Under the pieces are notes generated by a model. It was not told the origin of the DNA. It made no database searches and worked only from the letters and a program-made list of their open reading frames with translations. Source: Actinomycetes bacterium (GTDB taxonomy: Bacteria > Actinomycetota > Acidimicrobiia > Acidimicrobiales > Microtrichaceae). Taken from it: DNA of 19,779 nt. The stretch covers positions 1 to 19,779 of the forward strand of contig JAEZFI010000203.1 of assembly GCA_023437745.1 (NCBI GenBank), read 5' to 3'. Positions 13,920-19,779 of this stretch are shown here, piece after piece (position 1 is the stretch's first letter; every line of letters begins with the position of its first letter). The position numbers and the translations under genes were made by a program.

Positions 13920-16529
13920 TCAGACAGGTGGGTCACCGTCCTCGTGCTCGTCGGAAAGTTCGTCGTCGACGTCCTCGACGGGGCTCGCGTTGGACAGGTC
14001 GACTGAGATGTAGTTGTTGAGCACGGTCCGGTCGCCGTTACCGGGGAAGACGAGCCCGATGCCGATGACCGGCTCGACCGCGCCCAACTCGGCTCGGCCC
14101 TGTCGATCCCGGGTCTTGAGCGCCCCCGGATGGCTCGTGCGGTCGATCGGGTACAGGAGCAGGAGCCCGCGATGGCGGTACTCGGGATCCTTGTTCCGTT
14201 CGTCGACCAACCTGCTCTCCGGCAGCCGACGCGCCTCGGCCGGGGTCAGGCTCGCCAGGTCGGTCACCCGGTGCTCCTTCGACATCAAAGTCTTGATGTC
14301 GACCTTCTCGGCGGTGTCGCCGACCAGCCTCGAGCGCACGATCGTCGGCACCTCGCGGGCCCCCAGACGCAGCTTCTCGGTCGTCGTGTCGGTGCCGCTC
14401 ATCAGCGCGACGCTCCACCGTTCGAGCGAGCCGGCCTCGACTTCCTTGTCGATGTAGGCGAGTAGGAGTTCGCGATCGAGATCAGGGCTGTCGTCATGCG
14501 AGCAGTACTGCTGCAGGAAGCGCTTCACGTCGGCGACGGAGACGTCGCGCCAGAGGGATGAACCGTCCGGTCGTGCCTCCTCGAACGGGTAGCCATTCGC
14601 GTCGAGTGTCGCCACCAACTCACGCGTGGCGACAAGGTTCTGCTGCAACCAGTCGCGGTCCCGGTGCCGGAAGTAGCGGACCTGGACGCGCCGGTCGCCG
14701 TAGGAGGTGTACGACTGCCGGGCGGCGCCGAGCTTCTGGGTGACGAGCAGCACCGGGTGGGTCCGGATCCGGACCCCGACCTCGAGCGGCGTGTAGCCCT
14801 GCTCCTCGTAGCGGGCGATGTCGAGCCGGATCTCGTGTTCGACGGCGGCGAGGTGCCGGAACCAGCTGCGAAGGTCGTCGGTCATGTAGATGCGAGGGAG
14901 ATCCTCGTAGCCGTTACGGAAGCCGAACCAGCGGCCCATCTGCAACAAGGTGTCGTACGCCTTCGCAGCGCGGACGAAGAACGAGACGGTCAGCCCCTCC
15001 AGGGTGAGCCCTCGCGACAGCGTGTTGCCGCCGACTGCGATCGCCGTGACGGGACCGTTGTCGTAGTCGAGGCGTTCGGCCCTCGGCGTCCGGGAGTTGT
15101 CGGTGATGACACGCGTCGCGTCGACCACCGCCGGTAACGCAGCCCACACCTTGTCGAACGGGACCGTCGCGTGCCCGAACTCGGACGCCGGTACTGCTGC
15201 GGTCTCCCTCGTCCACATCGCCTCCAGCCGAGCTCGAAGCCGTGGGGAGACCGTCCGCAACTCCTGGAACGTGTCGTCGCAGAACTCCCGCAGCACGATC
15301 TGGAAATCACGGTGCACCCCGGTCTTCGTCGTCGTGTGGACGAGCATCGTCGAGTGCTCGTTGTCGTCCGGGTGTGCGCGCACCCGTCTCGCGGCGGTGG
15401 CCAGCCAGAACCAGTACGTAGCCCGGGCGAGCGAGGCAGTGACCTCGGGTTGGAACGTGGCGTTGCGTCGAGGGCCTAGCTGGGGCAATTCCCTCGGCGG
15501 GATGATGCGGACCATGTCATAGCCGTCGACCGGTTCGTCGACACCGTCGTCAATCTCGTCGCGACCGAAGATCATCTCCGTGCCGAAGTAGCCGTCCGGG
15601 CGGGGCATGTTCAGGATGAAGTTGCGGGGGTACAGGTCGTCACCCGACGGGTCGATCAACAGGTTTGCGAACGGTGTCGCCGTGTACCCGATGAACGTGT
15701 AGCGCGGCAGGACGCTCAGGATGTCGCGCAGTAGCGGGTTGATCTTGGCCGTCTCAACGGTGGCCTGGTCAGCCTCGTCGTCGATGACTAGCACCTTCGC
15801 GTTGCGGAGCCCGCCGCCTCGGGACGCGTCCTCCAACCAGCGCTTCAGCTTGCGCAGCGGCGACTTGTTCTTCTTGGCCACCACCACAACCGCCTTACGG
15901 TCCTCGGGCCGCGGCAGGTCGGACACAAGCGGGGTCGTCTGAGTCAGGAAGTCGTGCTCGGCGTCGGTCTTGCGGACCCATCCGTCGGCCTGCCGGTCGA
16001 ACAGCTGCCGGTCGAGACGCTTCTGTGTCTGCTCGCGCAACCCGTTGTGGATGCCGGACAGGACGATCACGAGGTTGTAGCCGTTGTCGACCGCCTTGGC
16101 GATCACGGCGGTGAAGTTGGTCGTCTTGCCGCTCTGGACGTACCCGACCACAAGCCCCTTGCTCGACCAACGGGCCGCCTGGTCGCCGGGGTCGTGCGTG
16201 TTCGCGATCACCTTCTCAGTCGACTCGTGGAGCTTGTTGAGCTGATCGACCGGAATACGCCCCTCGTCGGTGAGGCCCTGGAGTAAGTCCGGCCAGAACC
16301 GGTCGTGCAGGTCGGGTCCGGAGTACCAGTTCGTACCCGAGATGGCGATGACGTGCGGCGGATAGCCGGTCTCAATCCGATCCTGCTGGCGCCGGATCTC
16401 CTCTATGAGCTCGGCGAGCTCGGCATCGGAGTACTTGTCGAGCCCACGGATGTTCGCGAGTGCGCGGTCGTGCCCGTGTTGGCGCTGCTGCTGGACGTAG
16501 ATGTGGTACAGGTGTTCGTTGACGGTCAT
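13920..16529 (-). CDS. Z1 domain-containing superfamily 2 ATPase
   Basis: This 869-residue helicase-like ATPase has Walker A GYVQSGKT (129-136; Lys135) and Walker B VLVIDDEADQ (246-255). Motif III-like GYTATPFANLL (281-291) follows. The Z1 region has VGGNTLSRGLTLEGL (499-513) and the diagnostic QMGRWFGFRNGY (530-541) carrying the arginine finger. Z1 proteins accompany MutL/MORC-like ATPases and restriction components and are thought to move along or remodel DNA. It is the largest protein of the operon and probably its motor. The ATG (16527-16529) overlaps the methyltransferase stop in an ATGA. The protein appears complete, with an acidic C-terminal tail (VEDVDDELSDEHEDGD). Confidence 0.92.
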   Translation of the reverse strand: MTVNEHLYHIYVQQQRQHGHDRALANIRGLDKYSDAELAELIEEIRRQQDRIETGYPPHVIAISGTNWYSGPDLHDRFWPDLLQGLTDEGRIPVDQLNKLHESTEKVIANTHDPGDQAARWSSKGLVVGYVQSGKTTNFTAVIAKAVDNGYNLVIVLSGIHNGLREQTQKRLDRQLFDRQADGWVRKTDAEHDFLTQTTPLVSDLPRPEDRKAVVVVAKKNKSPLRKLKRWLEDASRGGGLRNAKVLVIDDEADQATVETAKINPLLRDILSVLPRYTFIGYTATPFANLLIDPSGDDLYPRNFILNMPRPDGYFGTEMIFGRDEIDDGVDEPVDGYDMVRIIPPRELPQLGPRRNATFQPEVTASLARATYWFWLATAARRVRAHPDDNEHSTMLVHTTTKTGVHRDFQIVLREFCDDTFQELRTVSPRLRARLEAMWTRETAAVPASEFGHATVPFDKVWAALPAVVDATRVITDNSRTPRAERLDYDNGPVTAIAVGGNTLSRGLTLEGLTVSFFVRAAKAYDTLLQMGRWFGFRNGYEDLPRIYMTDDLRSWFRHLAAVEHEIRLDIARYEEQGYTPLEVGVRIRTHPVLLVTQKLGAARQSYTSYGDRRVQVRYFRHRDRDWLQQNLVATRELVATLDANGYPFEEARPDGSSLWRDVSVADVKRFLQQYCSHDDSPDLDRELLLAYIDKEVEAGSLERWSVALMSGTDTTTEKLRLGAREVPTIVRSRLVGDTAEKVDIKTLMSKEHRVTDLASLTPAEARRLPESRLVDERNKDPEYRHRGLLLLYPIDRTSHPGALKTRDRQGRAELGAVEPVIGIGLVFPGNGDRTVLNNYISVDLSNASPVEDVDDELSDEHEDGDPPV

Positions 16530-17701
16530 CGGGGAACCTTCGGCATCGTGCCGGAGGACACCAGGGCGTCAAGGATGGCCCGGCCGACTGCACGGCCGAG
16601 GTCGACCGGCACAGCGTTGCCGATCTGACGGCCGATCGACATCTTGGTCCCGCACCATCGGTAGGACGCCGGGAAGCCCTGCAGGACCGCGGCCTCGGCG
16701 TGCGTGATCGCCCGGTCCTCCTCCGGGTGCAGGTAGCGACCCTTCTCGGGCTTCCAGAACTCGGTGCGGATCGTCACCGACTGACGGTCCCAGTGCATTC
16801 GACCCATCGTGTCGGCGTGCCCGGTCGTGTGGTTCTTCCAGCACTCGCTTAACAAGTCCGGACGGACGAGCGCGAGGTCCTTACGGCTGCCTCCCTCGGG
16901 AATCGCTCGAATCCGCTCGAGCGACAACGGCGTGTAGTAGCGATTGACGTGCAGGTCGCGGCGCCAGAAGCGACCCGGCATCTCGACGACCCGGCCGGGG
17001 AACAGCGTCACCTTGGACATCCGATCCGGAAAGTGGAGCTCGGTGACGGTCGGACTCAGCTTGGCGCGCCTGAACGCCTGTCGAACGGTCTGTTCCGGCT
17101 GCTTGTGGGCGGCGAGATCGATCGACGGCGCGACGACATCCCTACGACGGCCGATGAAGATCGCACGACGGCGGTCCTGCGGTGAGCCGAAGTCCTTCGC
17201 GCGCACCTCACCCTCGTGTTCGAACACATAGTCGTCGAGCACGCCGCCGGGCTTCATCGCTTCGAGCAGATCGTCGTGCTGGTCCGACCTCAGGAACGGC
17301 ACGACGTTCTCGATCACAAAGTACGCGGGCCGCACCTTCGCGACCGCGTCGGCGTACCGCGCCCACAACTTGTTGCGGTCGTCGTTCGGGTTGCGTTTGC
17401 CGAGCCACGAGAAGCCCTGGCAGGGCGGACCGCCGATGACGACGTCGATATCGTCGAGTTCGACGTCGTCGAGCCACTCCTCGATGTCACCGCAGAACAC
17501 GTGTGGACCGTGGTTGACCGCATAGCTCGCGGCCGCGTCGAGGTCGTTTTCGACCGCCATCCGGTGAACGAACGAGCCCGGTGCGACGTCGGCAGCTCCG
17601 GCCTCCTTGAAGCCCTGGGTCAGCCCGCCGCAGCCAGCGAACAGGTCGAGCACGCGGTAGGCCGGACGGTCGATCGGGGTCGAGGATGGTGCGTCGTTCA
17701 C
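16526..17701 (-). CDS. DNA (cytosine-5)-methyltransferase
   Basis: This 391-residue C5-cytosine methylase transfers a methyl group from S-adenosylmethionine to cytosine in a specific DNA site. The motifs are in canonical order. Motif I is DLFAGCGGLTQGF (19-31) and motif IV is GGPPCQGFS (90-98) with nucleophile Cys94. Motif VI is ENV (131-133) and motif VIII is QDRRRAIFIG (175-184). A target-recognition region (about 190-315) comes next, then motif IX with AAVLQGFP (337-344) and motif X with IGNAVP (360-365). No motif is missing, so it should be active. The recognition sequence cannot be read by eye. The GTG start (17699-17701) overlaps the Vsr stop as GTGA. It presumably marks self DNA for the operon's nucleases. 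Confidence 0.95.
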   Translation of the reverse strand: MNDAPSSTPIDRPAYRVLDLFAGCGGLTQGFKEAGAADVAPGSFVHRMAVENDLDAAASYAVNHGPHVFCGDIEEWLDDVELDDIDVVIGGPPCQGFSWLGKRNPNDDRNKLWARYADAVAKVRPAYFVIENVVPFLRSDQHDDLLEAMKPGGVLDDYVFEHEGEVRAKDFGSPQDRRRAIFIGRRRDVVAPSIDLAAHKQPEQTVRQAFRRAKLSPTVTELHFPDRMSKVTLFPGRVVEMPGRFWRRDLHVNRYYTPLSLERIRAIPEGGSRKDLALVRPDLLSECWKNHTTGHADTMGRMHWDRQSVTIRTEFWKPEKGRYLHPEEDRAITHAEAAVLQGFPASYRWCGTKMSIGRQIGNAVPVDLGRAVGRAILDALVSSGTMPKVPR

Positions 17702-18135
17702 AGTGCCGCCACCGGTCTTGCCTGAGCCTCAGGGGCCAGCGCCGCCGCCACCGCTTCCGCAGCGGACTCGCATGGTTCGTGCTCCCAGATCCGTAACACC
17801 CGCCAGCCAGCGTCAGCGAGCGCGCGGTCGACGCGCCGGTCCCGCACCTCGTTCGAAAGGAGCTTGCTGGCCCACCATTGCGCGTTCGCCTTCGGGTCCG
17901 TGCGGTGCTCGGGGCAACGATGCCAGAAGCAGCCGTCCACGAAAACGGCCACGCGACGACCCGGAAACGCGATGTCGATCGAGCAACGCTTCACATGGGG
18001 TACCGGATATCCGACTCGGTACCGGAACCCACGAGCGAACAGCTCCTTGCGGAGCTGCATTTCGGGAGTCGTACCACTGCGCGCCTGTGCAGACATACGG
18101 CGGGAGACGGCGGGGCTAGAGGCGATCGGTCGCAT
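17698..18135 (-). CDS. vsr: Vsr-type very short patch repair endonuclease
   Basis: This nuclease of up to 145 residues nicks DNA at T:G mismatches formed by deamination of 5-methylcytosine. Family features are TPEMQLRKELFARGFRYRVGYPVP (23-46), the metal-binding Asp54 in SIDIAFPGRRVAVFVDGCFWHRCPEH (52-77) with His72 and His77 and structural cysteines, NEVRDRRVDRALADAGWRV (95-113) and the terminal RIWEHE (115-120). Start choice is open: ATG 18135 (145 aa) or the ATG at 18096 (132 aa), which fits the usual N-terminus better. Neither has a clear Shine-Dalgarno. It is the first gene of the operon and coupled to the methyltransferase. This is the normal partnership, though a direct restriction role is possible. 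Confidence 0.9.
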   Translation of the reverse strand: MRPIASSPAVSRRMSAQARSGTTPEMQLRKELFARGFRYRVGYPVPHVKRCSIDIAFPGRRVAVFVDGCFWHRCPEHRTDPKANAQWWASKLLSNEVRDRRVDRALADAGWRVLRIWEHEPCESAAEAVAAALAPEAQARPVAAL

Positions 18136-18466
18136 CAGATCCGCTCGGATCGCAGCAACCGACTCCTGAAATTAGCGAGTTGTCGACCCATGTTCCCAAT
18201 CGTAGAGAAGGGGTACGACAGAGTTGTCCTAGCGACCGCCCGGTACGTGCGGCTGCGGACAGCATCACCATTTGCCCAGTGCCCCGCCACGAAAGAACCG
18301 TAGCCGACCCATTCGGCCGCGTCGGCGAGGTGGCAGTACGAACGGTCATCGGCGCGTCGACCTCCCCCCGGTGGTCACCGCCGACGGACACCGCGTGACG
18401 TTGCCGCCCTTCGGGCGGGTGGGGTGGTGCCCGTGCGGGCGAAGCCCGACCGCCGGAGGCGTCGTG
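18136..18466. other. Leader region between the vsr operon and the ardC remnant
   Basis: These 331 bp separate divergent genes, and I recognise no protein in them. The vsr-proximal part (18136-18230) is relatively A+T-rich and must hold the operon promoter. A weak minus-strand candidate is TAATTT (around 18170) as -10. GAGTTGTC occurs twice (18177-18184 and 18221-18228), 44 bp apart. Nearer ardC are two small hairpins: CCGCCC-TTC-GGGCGG (18404-18418) and CGGGC-GAA-GCCCG (18436-18448). In such G+C-rich DNA these may be chance. GGAGG (18455-18459) is the Shine-Dalgarno of the ardC remnant. Confidence 0.45.
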
Positions 18467-19210
18467 ATGAAGGAGTTGTTCGAGCAGGTGGTCGCCGATC
18501 TGGTCGCAGCGATCGAGGAAGGGGCGGGTGCCTGGCGGATGCCGTGGCGTCGGCTTGGCGCCGGCCTGCCGCGCAGCGTCAGCGGCCGTCCGTACCGCGG
18601 GTGGAGCGCGTTGGTGTTGGTGTTGGTGTTGGTGATGGTTGCAGGCAAACGGGGATTGTCGTCGGCGAGGTGGGCGACCTACCGCAGGTGGCAGCGTCAC
18701 GGCGGCCAGATCCGCAAGGGCGAGCGCGGCACGCACGTCGTGTTGTGGGAGCCGACCTAACGCTACGAACAGACCGACGCAAGCGACGACGACGCTGTGC
18801 ACCAGTCGCTGTTCGCTCGCACGTTCACGGTGTACGCCGCGGAGCAGGTCGACAGTGCTGACCGCTGGCTGACCATCGAGCAGGTGCCGGAGGGGGAACG
18901 GAGCGAGCAGGCCGACGCCTACTTCACGGGGATCGACGCGGCCGTTGTGGTCGGCGGGATCGGGCGTGTTACGTCCCGGCGTTGGACCGCATCCACCTGG
19001 TCACTCGGCCAGTCCGACAACCCGGCCGCGTTCTACACGACGTCGGCGAACGAGCACCCCCACTGGACCGGCCACAGCGACCGGCCGTGACGTGTCGGGC
19101 CGGTTCGGGTCCGACGCGTACGGTGCCGACGAAATGGTCGCCGAGCTGGGTGCGGCGTTCTGGTCGGCACGGTTCGAGCTCGAGCAGACCACCCGCCACG
19201 ACCACGCTGC
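18467..19210 (+). pseudogene. ardC-like antirestriction gene, degraded
   Basis: ArdC is a conjugation-associated single-stranded-DNA-binding antirestriction protein with a metalloprotease-like domain. The start (ATG 18467, GGAGG at 18455-18459) and N-terminal domain are recognisable: VVADLVAAIEEGAGAWRMPW, SGRPYRGW and WATYRRWQRHGGQIRKGERGTHVV. A TAA at 18758-18760 stops it in frame after VLWEPT. The same frame resumes (RYEQTDASDDDAVHQS...), shifts near 18956 so that DRACYVPALDRIHL is read in another frame, shifts back near 18995 (NPAAFYTTSANEHPHWTGH) and shifts again near 19083 (RDVSGRFGSDAYGADEMVAELGAAF). The expected HExxH reads NEHPH, losing the first His. The 3' third is replaced by transposase sequence. 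It is a clear relic of a mobile element. Confidence 0.85.
18610..18639 (+). repeat. Hexanucleotide tandem repeat (GTTGGT)4 plus a variant
   Basis: Four perfect GTTGGT units (18610-18633) and one GATGGT unit (18634-18639) lie inside the ardC remnant. They encode alternating Val-Leu where ArdC proteins normally have a non-repetitive hydrophobic helix. This looks like slippage expansion in a gene no longer under selection. As the unit is six bases it does not change the frame. Confidence 0.75.
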
Positions 19211-19396
19211 CAGCGGCGTCGTCACCCTCCGCTACAACGGCCGACTCCACCACATCGGCATCGGACAAACCCACACCCGAACCCCCGTCCTCCTCCTCAT
19301 CGACGACCGAGACATCCGCATCATCAACGCCACCACCGGAGAACTCCTCCGAACGCTCACCCTCGACCCCAGACGGGACTGCCAACCCATCAGCAC
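19211..19396 (+). pseudogene. C-terminal fragment of an IS481-family transposase
   Basis: In frame with the last ardC piece, the sequence changes to VVTLRYNGRLHHIGIGQTHTRTPVLLLIDDRDIRIINATTGELLRTLTLDPRRDCQP. This matches the conserved tail found after the integrase core (DDE) domain in actinobacterial IS481-type transposases, whose end usually reads LTLDPTRDYQP. The catalytic domain is absent and the original stop is gone, as the frame runs on toward the tRNA gene. The junction with ardC is near 19205-19217. No IS481 terminal inverted repeat was seen. The fragment marks a deletion or recombination between two mobile-element genes. Confidence 0.72.
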
Positions 19397-19401
19397 CCCG
19401 A

Positions 19402-19432
19402 AACCAAGAAACCCGGACCCTGAGGGTCCGGG
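19402..19432 (-). terminator. Rho-independent terminator of the tRNA-fMet gene
   Basis: CCCGGACCC-TCA-GGGTCCGGG (19412-19432, read on the minus strand) is a perfect 9-bp stem with a 3-nt loop. It is followed by the T-rich stretch TTTCTTGGTTT. It lies 26 nt past the CCA end of the tRNA, in the right orientation to end its transcript. It also marks where chromosomal sequence gives way to the transposase remnant. Confidence 0.8.
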
Positions 19433-19458
19433 CGTCCGGGATGTCTCGCGACATCACA

Positions 19459-19535
<77 letters not shown>

Positions 19536-19546
19536 GCGTGCCGAAC

Positions 19547-19576
19547 ACCCTACCGACACCCCTCCCTCGCCGACAA
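19547..19576 (-). promoter_or_regulatory. Promoter of tRNA-fMet
   Basis: On the minus strand, TTGTCG (19571-19576) and TAGGGT (19547-19552) are separated by 18 bp. They match the actinobacterial housekeeping -35 (TTGACA-like) and -10 (TANNNT) hexamers. The -10 ends 11 nt before the 5' end of the tRNA, so only a few leader bases would be transcribed. Confidence 0.55.
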
Positions 19577-19641
19577 CTCGCGCGAGCAACATCTGAGCCG
19601 ACACGGGCGATTCGGGCGGCCCTGCGGTACCTTCCGAGCCC

Positions 19642-19779
19642 ATGGGGCGGAGACGGGCGGTAGCACTCACGGTCGGAATCCTGGCGTTGGCGGCGGCTTG
19701 CACGCCGCCCCCCCCCCCCCCCGGCTCAGCCCACGACGGCATCGACCGCGGCACCCCCCCCCCCCCGCCCCCCCCCCCC
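19642..19779 (+). CDS. Lipoprotein N-terminus, cut by the contig end
   Basis: The frame from ATG 19642 reads MGRRRAVALTVGILALAAAC, a basic n-region, hydrophobic core and lipobox (LAAAC) with Cys20 as the lipidation site. It is followed by prolines. This is a convincing lipoprotein signal peptide. The proline codons come from C homopolymers of 15, 13 and 12 bases, which are likely inaccurate in length, so the frame after residue 21 is unreliable. The rest of the protein lies beyond the window and its function is unknown. Confidence 0.5.
   Translation, partial: MGRRRAVALTVGILALAAACTPPPPPPGSAHDGIDRGTPPPPPPPP
19708..19779. other. Low-complexity poly-C contig end
   Basis: C runs at 19708-19722, 19754-19766 and 19768-19779 dominate the last 70 bases. 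They mirror the poly-G start of the window and probably reflect low-quality read ends or assembly artefacts. Confidence 0.65.

Noticed and set aside
12646..14013. A 455-codon plus-strand frame opposite the DUF4420 gene
   Set aside because: No recognisable domain; the opposite strand encodes a nuclease with complete active-site residues and coupled starts.
18404..18448. Two GC-rich hairpins before the ardC relic as a terminator or riboswitch
   Set aside because: Stems of 5-6 bp with no T-tract are expected by chance in such G+C-rich DNA, and no known riboswitch pattern fits.

Overview
The window is high-GC DNA with very short intergenic gaps, frequent GTG starts and 4-bp start/stop overlaps. 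Together with a deazaflavin (F420)-type nitroreductase, a PPOX-family protein and an IS481-type transposase tail, this points to an actinobacterium, possibly of the Acidimicrobiia type. The lineage is inference only, because no rRNA is present. Both ends run into homopolymer G or C tracts, which suggests a metagenomic or low-quality contig whose last bases should not be trusted.

Region 1 (about 30-5850) is ordinary chromosomal content. It holds a MarR regulator overlapping an MFS exporter, a secretory-lipase-type lipoprotein, a deazaflavin-dependent nitroreductase, a 51-residue desulforedoxin-like protein, a zinc-ribbon/AbiEi-like fusion, a FrnE-type DsbA oxidoreductase and a PPOX-fold protein.

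Region 2 (5859-9334) begins the accessory part. It has a class II Fic protein with an operator-like inverted repeat at its promoter, then about 470 bp without a gene. A two-gene cassette follows: a DUF262 (ParB/GmrS-type) protein and a HEPN-family putative RNase. The cassette is visibly richer in A+T than its surroundings.

Region 3 (9457-18135, minus strand) is the centrepiece, a seven-gene operon. In order of transcription it encodes a Vsr-type nuclease, a C5-cytosine methyltransferase, a Z1-domain superfamily 2 ATPase, a DUF4420 PD-(D/E)XK nuclease, a MutL/MORC-like GHKL ATPase, an unrecognised 293-residue protein and a probable DUF6339 protein. Five of the six junctions are 4-bp ATGA or GTGA overlaps. 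The other is a 35-nt gap carrying a strong Shine-Dalgarno. The gene set resembles the MutL/MORC-Z1 restriction-like loci and the Mza defence system of the literature. It has no AIPR gene, and a Dcm/Vsr pair is placed at the front instead.

Region 4 (18467-19535) is the island edge. An antirestriction ardC pseudogene carries a nonsense codon, three frame changes and a lost catalytic His, and it is fused to the 3' end of an IS481-family transposase. Next come the terminator and gene of an initiator tRNA-Met on the minus strand. This suggests that mobile DNA entered next to the tRNA and left the defence genes behind. A lipoprotein start (19642 onward) is cut by the contig end.
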